A stretch of 64,000 nt of DNA from Leptospira wolffii serovar Khorat str. Khorat-H2 (GTDB lineage Bacteria; Spirochaetota; Leptospiria; Leptospirales; Leptospiraceae), in the NCBI RefSeq assembly GCF_000306115.2, contig NZ_AKWX02000004.1, positions 413,501 to 477,500 on the forward strand, read 5' to 3'. The translations under genes were made by a program, and so were the position numbers. This document shows, one piece after another, positions 18,661-27,569 of the stretch (positions are counted from its first letter, which is position 1; the number at the start of each line of letters is the position of its first letter). The notes below the pieces were generated by a model. That model ran no database searches, had not been told where the DNA came from, and worked only from the letters and a program-made list of their open reading frames with translations.

Positions 18661-19839
18661 ATGAATAAGATCATTTCCGTTGCATCAGCCGTCCTATTGT
18701 TCGGTTTGTTAGCATCCGGAGCTTGCAAAAAGCCTGCGGATAACGCGGATTCCGCGAACGCAAAACAGAGCGAACCTACGGCAATCGTAGTTTTTAGCGT
18801 AGGGGAAGCAAAAGTCCAACACGCAGATTTAACCGAAGACAAAGCTAGTTTAGGTACTCCTCTCAAACAAGGGGACAAACTCCAAACTAAAGCTAACGCA
18901 AAAGTGGATATCCAGTTTGCAGACGGGTCCGCTGTCCGCGTTTCGGAAAACTCCGAACTCGAATTCGCATCCTTGGCTCTGAATACCCAAGGAAATACCG
19001 ATACAAGACTTTCTCTTGTTTCCGGTAAAGTTTTTGCTAAAGTCAATAAGGCTAATAAGAACGATCAGTTCTCCGTTATCACCCCGACTGCGATCGCAGG
19101 TGTTCGAGGAACTTCTTTCGTAGTCGATCGTACTAGAAAAGATAGATCCGTAGTAAAAGTTCTGGAAGGATCCGTGGCTGTTTCTCCGAGAGTTCGCGCT
19201 CTGGAAGGAATGAGTGCGGAAGAGATTGCCGCAAATGCGGATCTCAAGAAAATCAAAGATTCCTTGGATAAATCCGAAGTGATCCTGGAAAAGGACGAGT
19301 CTTCCCTAGTAAAAGCGTCGGACAAGACTTTCGGAGAAAAGGAAGCATCCAAATTGAACGCAAGTCTCGAAAAGGATATTCCTAAAGCGGTTACTAAGAT
19401 TTCCGGTTCCGGAGTTTCCAAATCCGAAGAACAAGAGATCAGAACGATCGTGACTCTGGATAAGGATTCTGCAGACAAACTCGCAAAACTGAGCATCGAT
19501 TCAGGAAGCGGTAAAGTCGATCAGAAGACTGCGGCAGACAACGAGGTCGAAAGGAAGAAAATCGAAGCTGAAGTTGCGAAACGCCAAGCTGAAGAGGTAA
19601 AACGTTTCAAAAACATTCTGGTTTCCGCTCCTAAGAACCTGAAAACCAAACAAGATCTCGTGAATTACTACGAGAAATTGGAAAAAATCGTATTGGTAAA
19701 TAAGACCGTCTTGATCGGTGCGATCGTAGACCAACAAGGTTCTACTATGATCGTTCATACCGAAGACGGTATTAAGAAAATCAATCAGGACGAAGTGCAA
19801 GAAGTCATCTACGACTTCCAAACTAAATCCGAAAATTAA
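18661..19839 (+). CDS. FecR-domain lipoprotein (LipL45-like)
   Basis: A 392-residue lipoprotein with signal peptide and lipobox LASGAC (Cys22). Residues about 45-170 form a FecR domain: GEAKVQ, GTPLKQGDKLQT, DIQFADGSAVRVSENSELEF, then the TPTAIAGVRGTSFVVD block. The rest is Lys/Glu/Ala-rich and helical (heptad-like around 270-310), ending in a short beta domain. FecR domains elsewhere sense outer-membrane signals, but no ECF sigma factor is adjacent. The layout resembles leptospiral LipL45/Qlp42, so I suspect homology; that was judged by eye. An AGGATAGGGG ribosome site and a terminator bracket the gene. Confidence 0.82.
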   Translation: MNKIISVASAVLLFGLLASGACKKPADNADSANAKQSEPTAIVVFSVGEAKVQHADLTEDKASLGTPLKQGDKLQTKANAKVDIQFADGSAVRVSENSELEFASLALNTQGNTDTRLSLVSGKVFAKVNKANKNDQFSVITPTAIAGVRGTSFVVDRTRKDRSVVKVLEGSVAVSPRVRALEGMSAEEIAANADLKKIKDSLDKSEVILEKDESSLVKASDKTFGEKEASKLNASLEKDIPKAVTKISGSGVSKSEEQEIRTIVTLDKDSADKLAKLSIDSGSGKVDQKTAADNEVERKKIEAEVAKRQAEEVKRFKNILVSAPKNLKTKQDLVNYYEKLEKIVLVNKTVLIGAIVDQQGSTMIVHTEDGIKKINQDEVQEVIYDFQTKSEN

Positions 19840-19872
19840 TATCCGCTCTGGCTTACGGAACGGTGGAGAAAT

Positions 19873-19902
19873 CCCAGGTATGCGAAAGCTGCCTGGGTTT
19901 TT
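19873..19902 (+). terminator. terminator of the FecR-lipoprotein gene
   Basis: CCCAGG pairs with CCTGGG around an inner GC-GAAA-GC tetraloop hairpin, followed by TTTTTC. It starts 33 bases after the stop. Confidence 0.88.
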
Positions 19903-19904
19903 CT

Positions 19905-20237
19905 TTATCTTTTTCCGTGATGGGAATCCAAATGCCTCTCCCAGAGTCTGAGTATGGATTCCGAAATTTCCTCTATGTCTAGAAGTGCTGCCTTACCCTT
20001 ATAACTGACGATCAGTTTCCCCTTTCCGAACTTCTGGATTTCCCCCCATTCTACCCTGAATCCTTTGACTAGATTGAGAGAATCTAAAAGAAGTTCCTTG
20101 ATTTCGGTCTTGGAAACGGAACCTCCTTCTTTCTTGGAAAGATAGGAAAGAATAGAATGGAATAGAATTTTCGTTATTTCCAAAGCATCCGGAGAATCCG
20201 GAAGAGAATCTTCGATTCTTTTCAGTTTCCTTGCCAC
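19905..20237 (-). CDS. hypothetical protein downstream of lipA
   Basis: A 110-residue soluble protein starting with GTG and overlapping the lipA stop by 16 bases, so it is translationally coupled to lipA. It has a helical N-terminal half and a beta segment (FGKGKLIVSYKGKAALLDI), with His/Lys-rich ends. No catalytic motif is visible. The tight coupling hints at a link with lipoylation, but nothing in the sequence itself shows this. Family not recognised. Confidence 0.65.
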   Translation of the reverse strand: MARKLKRIEDSLPDSPDALEITKILFHSILSYLSKKEGGSVSKTEIKELLLDSLNLVKGFRVEWGEIQKFGKGKLIVSYKGKAALLDIEEISESILRLWERHLDSHHGKR

Positions 20238-21127
20238 GGCACTTGCTCGTCGGCGTGATAGGAACTTCTGACTAAAGGACCGGCAAATACGATTTTGAAA
20301 CCTATGCTTTTTCCGTATTCTTTTAGGGAACGGAAAATATCAGGATGGATATAATCCTTCACGGGTAAATGAGAAGGGGTAGGTTGCAGATATTGCCCCA
20401 GAGTCAACATTTGCACTCCGGAATTTCTTAAATCCTGCATGGTTCTTTCCACTTCCTCTATGGTTTCTCCGAGTCCCAGTATGAGTCCGCTCTTTGTTAA
20501 GAATCCTCTCTTGGATGCGTGTTCCAAAACTCTTAAGGAACGGTCGTATTTTTTCGCGGGAGCCACCGTAGGAAATAGTCTTTCGACCGTTTCCAAATTA
20601 TGATTAAAAATATCGGGCCGGCAAGAATATATGAGTTCTAGACTCTCTTCCTTCTCTTTGAAATCCGGGACTAAGAGTTCGATTTTACATTCGGGAAGTC
20701 TTTCTCGGATTAAAAGTACGGTTTCCTTATAATGTTCTGCGGCTCCGTCCGGAAGATCGTCCCGGTTGACGGAAGTAATTACGATATGATTGAGAGAAAG
20801 AGCCTTTGCGGATTCCGCAACTCTTAAGGGTTCTTCTGGATCCAACGCGAAGGGTTTGCCGAAAGCCACGTCGCAATAGGAGCAACGTCTCGTACAGATA
20901 TCTCCCGCTAACATATATGTCGCCGTTTTTCTAGACCAACAATGATTTAGATTCGGACAAGATGCGCTCTCGCAAACGGTATTCAGTTTGCCTTTTTCTA
21001 CGGAATCCCTCACGAAAGAGACCGCACTGTCCTTTTCTCGGAAAGGAAGTCGAACCTTCAACCAGTCCGGTTTTTCGGGAGCGGGTTGGTATCCGGAGGA
21101 GCGGGGCTTTTTCTTGAGTGGATTCAC
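20222..21127 (-). CDS. lipA: lipoyl synthase
   Basis: A 301-residue radical SAM enzyme that inserts two sulfurs into octanoyl groups on lipoyl-domain proteins. Both cluster motifs are intact: auxiliary CX4CX5C (Cys52, 57, 63) and radical SAM CX3CX2C (Cys78, 82, 85). The C-terminal RSSYHADE with the conserved serine ligand is present. The start is read as GTG, close behind a GAGG. It overlaps a small downstream gene. No lipB lies in the window. Confidence 0.95.
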   Translation of the reverse strand: MNPLKKKPRSSGYQPAPEKPDWLKVRLPFREKDSAVSFVRDSVEKGKLNTVCESASCPNLNHCWSRKTATYMLAGDICTRRCSYCDVAFGKPFALDPEEPLRVAESAKALSLNHIVITSVNRDDLPDGAAEHYKETVLLIRERLPECKIELLVPDFKEKEESLELIYSCRPDIFNHNLETVERLFPTVAPAKKYDRSLRVLEHASKRGFLTKSGLILGLGETIEEVERTMQDLRNSGVQMLTLGQYLQPTPSHLPVKDYIHPDIFRSLKEYGKSIGFKIVFAGPLVRSSYHADEQVPWQGN

Positions 21128-21240
21128 CTCTATACCCTGGTTTTCCCTCGGGAAAGAGTCAAGTGTTTTGGGTAGCCGGATTTGGCGGGGTATTTGAATC
21201 TGGAGGGATCGATTCCTAGGAACCGACTCCGGTACTGCTT

Positions 21241-21996
21241 TTGAGTCCGAAAACAGATAAAAATCAATCCTCCGATAAAGAAGAATCCCCCGGTATTCGG
21301 ATCAACCGTTATCTAGCGGATTGCGGTTTCGGTTCCCGACGAAAAGTCGAAGAATTGGTATTGTCCGGAAAAGTTAGAATCAACGGAATTCCCGAAACCG
21401 ATCTGAGCACCAGGGTTCGTCCGGGAGATCAGGTTACCGTCTCCGGAAAACAGGCCTCTCCCAATAAGAGGAGCATATTTCTCGCCTTGAACAAACCCAA
21501 AGGATTCCTTTGTTCTCACGGAGACAGGTTCCATTCTCATACAGTATTCGAACTACTGCCTTCCAAATATTCCCGGCTTTCCATTGCGGGGCGCTTGGAT
21601 TTGGATTCTAGAGGATTGCTTTTACTTTCGGACGACGGAAATTGGATCCAAGAGATCACCCATCCTTCCGAGGGTCAGGAAAAAGAATACGAGGTTCTAC
21701 TCGATAAAGAGATACCGTTTGAAGAAACAAAGACCGCTTTTTTGAAAGGGATACGCGACGAAGGAGAAATCCTGAAGGCGGAGAAATTATTCTCCTCAGG
21801 GAGAACGGAATATTCGGATAGATTCAGGGTGGTTCTGAAGCAGGGCAGAAAAAGACAAATCAAGAGAATGTTTTCCGTCCTGGGAGCGAGAGTAGAAGAC
21901 TTAAGAAGGATTCGAATCGGAAGAATTCTACTCGAAAAATTGAAAATCGAAGAAGGCAAATTCGTTTTGCTGGATCCTAAAGACTGGAGACCATGA
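21241..21996 (+). CDS. 16S/23S rRNA pseudouridine synthase (RsuA/RluB family)
   Basis: A 251-residue enzyme that converts uridine to pseudouridine in rRNA. An N-terminal S4 RNA-binding domain (RINRYLADCGFGSRRKVEEL) is followed by the catalytic motif GRLDLDSRGLLLLSDDG with the active Asp, and KQGRKRQIKRMF near the end. The start is TTG because no ATG precedes the S4 domain in frame. The last codons overlap the MBOAT ATG (ATGA arrangement), so the two genes are co-translated although functionally unrelated. RsuA, RluB and RluE/F cannot be told apart here. Confidence 0.9.
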   Translation: MSPKTDKNQSSDKEESPGIRINRYLADCGFGSRRKVEELVLSGKVRINGIPETDLSTRVRPGDQVTVSGKQASPNKRSIFLALNKPKGFLCSHGDRFHSHTVFELLPSKYSRLSIAGRLDLDSRGLLLLSDDGNWIQEITHPSEGQEKEYEVLLDKEIPFEETKTAFLKGIRDEGEILKAEKLFSSGRTEYSDRFRVVLKQGRKRQIKRMFSVLGARVEDLRRIRIGRILLEKLKIEEGKFVLLDPKDWRP

Positions 21997-23402
21997 ACTT
22001 TACTAGTTTAGAATTCCTATTTTTTTTCTGCGTCGTCTTCCTGGTATACTGGAATATTTCGGATCGTTATAAGAGAATCTTTCTGATTTTCAGTTCTTCC
22101 GTATTCTACGCATTCGCGTCCTGGAAATTCCTTTTTCATCTAATCGCTGTCGTTGTGATCAACTGGTTTCTGACCCGTTATTTCCTACAATCCCGATTCT
22201 TTCTCTATCTCGCGGTCGGGTTCAACGTTCTAAACCTGGCCTTTTTCAAGTACTTCTATTTCTTTGCGGACCTCGTAGGCTTATTCTTCGGGATCCCAGA
22301 CTTTCAAAACAAGGCCGCTTTGGATTCCTTGCTGGGCGGGTTTTTGCATTGGCCGGGATTCGAAGTCGTTCTTCCTCTTACGATCAGTTATTATACTTTC
22401 CAGCTCATCTCCTTGGCGGTGGATAAGAAGAAGGGGACGATCCAGGAAGAAGTGACTCTTTTTAAGGTGACTTCCTTTATCTTTCTATTTCCGATCATGA
22501 TCGCCGGTCCGATATTACGTTTTTCGGATGTATCTTCCCAATTCGATTCTCCGAAAATGGAGAGAGAGGATATGATAGACGGGCTTTGGCTTGTTCTTTT
22601 CGGACTATTCAAAAAGTCCGTCGTGTCCATCCTAATGTCCACTTCCATCTTCCAAGTATTCGCAGAACCTTCCGCATTCTCCGGAGGCGCATTGCTTGCC
22701 ACGGTGTATTTCTTCGCAATATACCTTTATCTGGATTTTTCCGGTCTCACGGATCTGGCGAGGGGAATGGGTAAGCTTCTGGGATTCCAATTACCTCAGA
22801 ACTTCAGGGCTCCTTTCTTCTTCAACGGTTTCGGAGATTTCTGGAGGCGTTGGCATTTGACCTTCTCTTTCTGGATTCGGGATTATCTTTATATTCCTTT
22901 GGGAGGTTCGCGTTCCGGAACTCTTAGGACCTGTGTAAATTATATGCTCGCTTTCGGACTCGGGGGACTCTGGCACGGAGCCAATTTGAATTATCTTCTT
23001 TGGGGAGTTTTGACCGGATTCTATCTTTCTTTGGAAAGGGCGTTTAAGGATTGGAATATTAAGATTCTGCCCGATATACCTTATTTAAAACGGGGACTCG
23101 TATATCTGACCGTATTGAATATCTATAGCATTTCTTGGATTCTTTTCTTCACTCCGGATTTTCCTTCCGCCGTGGAGGCGGTGGCTCGTATCTTCACCTG
23201 GGCCCAAGGATTGAAATTCCCGAATATGGAGCCGTGCTTGTTCGCTTTAGGGGTGGCATTCCTATTTCATTCCGCGGAGGAATGGCCGGAGAAATTTAGA
23301 CTTTCGGAAAAATGGAAGGCCGTATTTTTGCCGATCGCTTGGATTTTGGTTTTATTGGCGTTGCCTAACGGAAACGCGGACTTCTTTTACGGACAATTTT
23401 AA
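21993..23402 (+). CDS. MBOAT family O-acyltransferase, copy 1
   Basis: A 469-residue polytopic membrane protein of the MBOAT family, AlgI/DltB-like. About ten hydrophobic segments are visible; the conserved catalytic histidine is in GGLWHGANLNYLLWG near residue 330, preceded by the WRRWHLTFSFWIRDYLYIPLGG signature. Such proteins move acyl groups across the membrane to modify surface polysaccharides or lipids. It is followed 6 bases later by a DUF1574 gene, the same pairing as at 53120-55733. This arrangement resembles AlgI with AlgX/AlgJ, so the pair is probably an export-coupled acylation system. Substrate unknown. Confidence 0.92.
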   Translation: MNFTSLEFLFFFCVVFLVYWNISDRYKRIFLIFSSSVFYAFASWKFLFHLIAVVVINWFLTRYFLQSRFFLYLAVGFNVLNLAFFKYFYFFADLVGLFFGIPDFQNKAALDSLLGGFLHWPGFEVVLPLTISYYTFQLISLAVDKKKGTIQEEVTLFKVTSFIFLFPIMIAGPILRFSDVSSQFDSPKMEREDMIDGLWLVLFGLFKKSVVSILMSTSIFQVFAEPSAFSGGALLATVYFFAIYLYLDFSGLTDLARGMGKLLGFQLPQNFRAPFFFNGFGDFWRRWHLTFSFWIRDYLYIPLGGSRSGTLRTCVNYMLAFGLGGLWHGANLNYLLWGVLTGFYLSLERAFKDWNIKILPDIPYLKRGLVYLTVLNIYSISWILFFTPDFPSAVEAVARIFTWAQGLKFPNMEPCLFALGVAFLFHSAEEWPEKFRLSEKWKAVFLPIAWILVLLALPNGNADFFYGQF

Positions 23403-23408
23403 GAAAGT

Positions 23409-24443
23409 ATGAAAAAGAAATTCATTTATATTCCGTTTCTATTCTTAATATTCGTCTTCTTTGCGGATAAGGTCTTTAAGCTGGATTTTTTCAAGAAGTC
23501 CTTTTACCAGGAAGGAAACCCGGTTTATTACGCGCAGAGAAGAGCCCTTTTCGAAAGGATGCTCAAAGACGAAACGACCAGGGATAAGAAATTCGCCGTA
23601 GCGTTCGGAGATTCCAGAGCCTATCCGTATTCTTCTAAAACCTTTCCTCCTCAGTATCAAAAGGACTGGGTGGTCTATAATTTTGCGGGTCCCCAAGCGG
23701 TTCCTGCCTACGGGTTCTACTGGTTCGAAAGAATGATCCAAGAGGGAAAGAAACCCGATGCGGTCTTTTATGTGGTTAGCCCCGAAGCTTTCGACGATTC
23801 CAAAGGGCTGATGTACGAGCCGTTTCTGAGACTCGGAGCCGACGATTCCTTTATAGCTAGATACTGGGGAGTCTTGTCCTGGGCCGATCGTTTCGACATT
23901 CTGAAGGAAAGATTTTTCACGATCCGAAAAATCAAACCCGGTTTTAAATTGTTCTGGTCCAGACTTCTTTCCGGAAATCTAAACTATTATCTACCCGAAC
24001 ACAATCATGAAAACCTAATCTTAGAGATAGGAAACGGGGAACAATTGGCCTACGCTGCCGCGAATAATAATCCGGACAAACTAGCCAAAGACGCCTTGAG
24101 ATTGAAAAGCATCTATCTTTCCGGATTCGAGCTGGGGCAGACCCAATTTTTCTTCGTGGAAGAATTCCTGAAGCTCGCGAAAGAGAACGGAGTCCGTGTT
24201 TATTTGATTTGGCCGAAAGTGTATGACGGGTATCGACAAGGATACTTCGATCTAGGACTGGATAAAAGTTGGTGGCCTAGGATTCGGGAACTCGCTTCCA
24301 AATACGGAGCGAGGGCGGCGAATATGAACGAGTTAAGTTCTTGCAGCTTATATTACGACGCCTCTCACCAGAGTGTGATCTGCATAGAAGAGCAGGCCAA
24401 ACTGTTATTAGAGGATTATTACTCGATTCGCAACCTACCTTAA
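23409..24443 (+). CDS. DUF1574-family SGNH-like membrane-anchored protein, copy 1
   Basis: A 344-residue protein with one N-terminal signal-anchor (FIYIPFLFLIFVFFADKVF), so the rest should lie outside the cytoplasmic membrane. It has SGNH-hydrolase-like elements: FGDSRA with Ser69, and a C-terminal DASH with Asp317 and His320, the order expected for block I and block V. It is paralogous to the protein at 54633. DUF1574 is a family known chiefly from Leptospira and has no firm function; pairing with an MBOAT gene suggests an acetyl- or acyltransferase partner like AlgX/AlgJ. This last step is inference. Confidence 0.82.
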   Translation: MKKKFIYIPFLFLIFVFFADKVFKLDFFKKSFYQEGNPVYYAQRRALFERMLKDETTRDKKFAVAFGDSRAYPYSSKTFPPQYQKDWVVYNFAGPQAVPAYGFYWFERMIQEGKKPDAVFYVVSPEAFDDSKGLMYEPFLRLGADDSFIARYWGVLSWADRFDILKERFFTIRKIKPGFKLFWSRLLSGNLNYYLPEHNHENLILEIGNGEQLAYAAANNNPDKLAKDALRLKSIYLSGFELGQTQFFFVEEFLKLAKENGVRVYLIWPKVYDGYRQGYFDLGLDKSWWPRIRELASKYGARAANMNELSSCSLYYDASHQSVICIEEQAKLLLEDYYSIRNLP

Positions 24444-24447
24444 GCGA

Positions 24448-25041
24448 TTAATTGCTTTTGGAAATCAGATCGAATCGATCGAATAGCAGATCTCTGATAT
24501 GTCTGGCCGCATCCTGATTTCGTATGGAATGCAGAGCCCAATTATAACTGATGACGAGGGCCAAGAGTTGATCCGCTAGAATATATGACTGGCGATTAGC
24601 TTTCGTATGTCCGATACCCTTGGATAATTCTGTGGATAGAAATCGACGGAAAGATTGGAATTGCTTACGGATTTCCTTATTTACGCTGTCGGCCAAGGAT
24701 CCTCCTTCCATAGAGACTCTCGTAAAGAAGCAACCTCCGGGAAATACCTTCCGATCTATATACTCCAACCAACCTCGACAGAAGGCGAGGGTTCTTCTCG
24801 GGCCGGTATCCAATTCCATTGCGGGTCCTATCACTCTTTGTCTGAAGATTTCCGCAGCGTAACGGATTGTATTCAGTTGTAGATCCATCTTGGATCCGAA
24901 GGAACCGTGTAGTCCCGCCTTACTCATCTTAGCCGAGGCGGCGAGTTTGCCGATACTCAAATCGTTCAATCCGTATTCGGATGCGTAATCCGCCGCCAAG
25001 CGAAGTATATTTTCCTGGGTTTCGCTGATCGCTAATGTCAT
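24448..25041 (-). CDS. TetR/AcrR family transcriptional regulator
   Basis: A 197-residue repressor. The N-terminal helix-turn-helix reads LAADYASEYGLNDLSIGKLAASAKMSKAGLHGSFGSKMDLQ in sequence, with ligand-binding helices after it (pieces shown are within residues 15-56). The C-terminal half resembles the TetR_C group seen with YdeS/AcuR-like regulators. A perfect 12-bp palindrome lies about 90 bases upstream, a probable autoregulatory operator. It is convergent with the DUF1574 gene, 4 bases away. Ligand and targets unknown. Confidence 0.88.
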   Translation of the reverse strand: MTLAISETQENILRLAADYASEYGLNDLSIGKLAASAKMSKAGLHGSFGSKMDLQLNTIRYAAEIFRQRVIGPAMELDTGPRRTLAFCRGWLEYIDRKVFPGGCFFTRVSMEGGSLADSVNKEIRKQFQSFRRFLSTELSKGIGHTKANRQSYILADQLLALVISYNWALHSIRNQDAARHIRDLLFDRFDLISKSN

Positions 25042-25131
25042 ATATTCTTTCCGGTGCTTCCGTATAGAAATAGCATGCCGGGTGCTTCTTGCAAAGAAAA
25101 TGAACGTTTCTAACCAAAAAAGATATACCGA

Positions 25132-25143
25132 ACGAACGTTCGT
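25132..25143. promoter_or_regulatory. palindromic operator candidate for the TetR regulator
   Basis: ACGAACGTTCGT is a perfect 12-bp inverted repeat. An imperfect copy (TGAACGTTTC) lies at 25101-25110, 22 bases nearer the tetR start. TetR regulators usually bind such inverted repeats in front of their own gene. Confidence 0.55.
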
Positions 25144-25260
25144 ATTTTAAATAGATTCCACATAATCGGACTATGGAATTAGGGATAGTTTGTCGTTGAC
25201 TCCTATTCTAATCGTATTTCATTATTCGGGACTAAGAATCGATCCGCTCGAATATAGATA

Positions 25261-25288
25261 AAAAAGGCCGCTAAAAGCGGCCCTTTTC
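25261..25288 (-). terminator. terminator of the transaldolase gene
   Basis: GGCCGCT and AGCGGCC form a 7-bp stem with a 3-base loop. On the minus strand it is followed by TTTTTT, and lies just beyond the transaldolase stop. The opposite strand has a CCCTTTT tail, so it could work in both directions. Confidence 0.88.
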
Positions 25289-25308
25289 GCATCGGTTTTA
25301 TTCTCCGA

Positions 25309-25953
25309 TTACCATTTCAATTTCTTGGCGTCTTCCAGAAATTTCTCCAAGCCTATATCCGTCAGAGGGTGCTTGAATAATTGCTGGTATGCGGAAATCG
25401 GCATAGTCGCGCAATCCGCTCCTCGGAGAGCGGATTCTTTCAAGTGCATAGGTCCTCGAATGGAGGCGGCAAGGATCTTGGTTTCGAATCCGTAGTTGTC
25501 GTAGATTTCTCGGATCTCGGAGATGAGTTCCATTCCGTCCCAAGAAGTGTCGTCCACTCTGCCGATAAAAGGAGAGATATAGGTGGCTCCCGCTTTTGCC
25601 GCTAAGAGAGCTTGGGGCGCGGAGAAGCAAAGAGTAACGTTAGTAGGAATTCCTTTCTCGGTCAATTTGACTACGGTCTTTAATCCTTCCGGAATCAAAG
25701 GCACCTTGATGACCACGTTGGGAGCGATTTGCACTAGTTCGTCCGCTTCCTTTAACATGTCCTCATGTTTGGTAGCTAGGACTTCGGCGCTGACCGGTCC
25801 CGGAACGATGGCGCAGATCTCTTTGATTACGTCCTTAAAGTTACGACCAGATTTAGCGATTAGGGAGGGGTTGGTGGTGACTCCGTCCAAGAGTCCGTAG
25901 GAAGCGATCTCTTTGATCTCATCCACGTTTGCCGTATCCAGATATAATTCCAC
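25309..25953 (-). CDS. tal: transaldolase (TalC/FSA-type)
   Basis: A 214-residue small transaldolase. It transfers a dihydroxyacetone unit between sugar phosphates in the pentose phosphate pathway, through a Schiff-base lysine. Visible: [11 protein letters not shown] at the N-terminus, [17 protein letters not shown] with the reactive Lys, [20 protein letters not shown], and SPFIGRVDD. The start is placed at a GTG (25953) because GGAG lies 6 bases upstream; an in-frame TTG at 25965 would overlap that ribosome site. The length and motifs fit the MipB/TalC clade. Fructose-6-phosphate aldolase activity is a less likely alternative. Confidence 0.92.
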   Translation of the reverse strand: MELYLDTANVDEIKEIASYGLLDGVTTNPSLIAKSGRNFKDVIKEICAIVPGPVSAEVLATKHEDMLKEADELVQIAPNVVIKVPLIPEGLKTVVKLTEKGIPTNVTLCFSAPQALLAAKAGATYISPFIGRVDDTSWDGMELISEIREIYDNYGFETKILAASIRGPMHLKESALRGADCATMPISAYQQLFKHPLTDIGLEKFLEDAKKLKW

Positions 25954-26136
25954 AATGGGCTCCAAAAGATTTATAGTCCGCCCAAAAACGCATGCTTTTG
26001 AATCGGCACCGATTTCGGGCTCCCAGAGTCCGGGTCTTTGGTAGAAAAGCCGTACTCTTAGAATCTTTCTGGATATTTGGTCTTCTTAAGGGGAGCGGTC
26101 AAGGCATTTTGATCGGAAGGATAAGGATTCCGAAGT

Positions 26137-26164
26137 TCCGGAGCCGCAAATAAATGGCTCCGGA
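26137..26164 (-). terminator. perfect 9-bp hairpin after a hypothetical gene
   Basis: TCCGGAGCC pairs with GGCTCCGGA around a 10-base AT-rich loop, 21 bases after the stop of the gene at 26186 on the minus strand. No U-tract follows. Confidence 0.5.
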
Positions 26165-26185
26165 TTACGGATGAGAATGGGAGAA

Positions 26186-26899
26186 TTAAGGAACGAGATC
26201 TCTAAGCGTTTTGATCTCTTCCGCGGAGAAGAATTCCTTGTATTCTTTCTCGATCTGAGCTTTTACCTTGGAGCTGAAATAATCCACTCTTCTGGTAAAG
26301 GGTTGCTTCTTATACGCTTCCTTCCATTGCACAACGAAGCCGCCTTTGGGAGGAGCTTCTCTTTCGTCGGTCAATTCCCAGATCACTGCACCGCCGATTT
26401 TCTTTTCGTCCAAGGTTTCTTTCTTGGGTTTGCCGTATTTGTTTTCCAGCTTATTCTGCACGTCCTTACCCGGAAGGTAACGGAAGGAGACTCCTACTGA
26501 GAAGAGTTTTCCGGGTTCCAGATGCTCGTCCTCGTCGGTTCCTGGAGGAGGAGTCTCGGGTCTCGCCTGCTTATCCTTGGGGCGGGAATCCAAAACGAGT
26601 TTGGGAGTGGAGTAAAAACGATATAGATAAAAGATTCCGTTTCTTCTGACTAGAAGGGATTTTTCCTTATCTTCGTGAACGACTTCGATTTTCTCGTCGC
26701 TTTGGGGATTGGTCGCTAAGGAAAGAAATTTCTCACGAACCTGAGAATAGGATGCCTCCCAGGCCACCTCGGCGAACCCGTCCAGGGTAGGCTTGCCTCC
26801 GTTATTTCGGGTGGAATTGTCCCCCGGAAACTGGGAGAATACTGCCGTCCATGGAAATAGAACGGTTAAGAATAAAGCGCCAACGGTTTTCCCTTTCAT
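26186..26899 (-). CDS. hypothetical exported protein
   Basis: A 237-residue protein with a signal peptide (MKGKTVGALFLTVLFPWTAVFSQ). The mature part contains AEVAWEASYSQVREKFLSL near the start, then blocks of charged residues and a Pro-rich DSRPKDKQARPETPPPGTDEDE linker near the middle. It is downstream of the hypothetical membrane gene (26933) and purH on the same strand, with 33 bases between it and the former. Probably periplasmic. Family not recognised. Confidence 0.72.
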   Translation of the reverse strand: MKGKTVGALFLTVLFPWTAVFSQFPGDNSTRNNGGKPTLDGFAEVAWEASYSQVREKFLSLATNPQSDEKIEVVHEDKEKSLLVRRNGIFYLYRFYSTPKLVLDSRPKDKQARPETPPPGTDEDEHLEPGKLFSVGVSFRYLPGKDVQNKLENKYGKPKKETLDEKKIGGAVIWELTDEREAPPKGGFVVQWKEAYKKQPFTRRVDYFSSKVKAQIEKEYKEFFSAEEIKTLRDLVP

Positions 26900-26932
26900 A
26901 TTCTAACCTATCGGCAGAAGGAAGGCTTCCGA

Positions 26933-27568
26933 TTAGGAATCTTCCCCGAAATCCTCGTAATCATCCTCTTCTTCCTTCCTCTTTCCGGTGCCGCCGAAAG
27001 GCAATTTTCCGTTCCATTTTAGTACGATGAGTATCCCTAAAATCAAAATATTCGGCAAAACGAATAGGAAAGCGATCTCATGATAGAGGCCATAGACCGC
27101 CAAATTGGAAGCGATCACAGAAATGAAACATCCGGAAAGAATAGGGATTTCCTGAGCCAAAAGTCTGCTTAGGAAAGATCCGCTTTCGGGAGAGATACGA
27201 GCGGCATGCAGTATCTCAGAGGAAAGATAGGAGTAGAAGAATAGAAAAAAGACCGGAAGAATGAGGGAAAGGAAGAAGTAATTTCCGAAAGAGTCCGCAT
27301 AATGGGGAGTTCCTATGAGTCCTCCCATCCAAGTCCAGACTAGGGAGAAGGAGGCGGAGATTAAAAATCCTATACTTCCGTATTGCAGACTTCCTCCCGA
27401 TTCGAAAATCGAGAGGATCTTTGTAGGTACGATTCTCAACCAGTCCGTCAATTCCTGCTTTTCGAAAGTATCCTTGCCGCTCAGATAAATCAGGTCGAAA
27501 TAATAATCGACTAAGGACAAGGAAACTAACGTGAAAATTAGAAAGATCAGGTAGAGAAAGAATTCCAT
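26933..27568 (-). CDS. hypothetical multipass membrane protein
   Basis: A 211-residue integral membrane protein with about five hydrophobic segments: residues 3-25, 64-84, 92-115, 143-160 and 165-187. It ends in an acidic tail ([13 protein letters not shown]). It begins 1 base after the purH stop and so is part of the purN-purH transcript. The pattern is a little like Yip1-type proteins, but I cannot support that name. No enzyme motif seen. Confidence 0.72.
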   Translation of the reverse strand: MEFFLYLIFLIFTLVSLSLVDYYFDLIYLSGKDTFEKQELTDWLRIVPTKILSIFESGGSLQYGSIGFLISASFSLVWTWMGGLIGTPHYADSFGNYFFLSLILPVFFLFFYSYLSSEILHAARISPESGSFLSRLLAQEIPILSGCFISVIASNLAVYGLYHEIAFLFVLPNILILGILIVLKWNGKLPFGGTGKRKEEEDDYEDFGEDS

Positions 27569-27569
27569 A

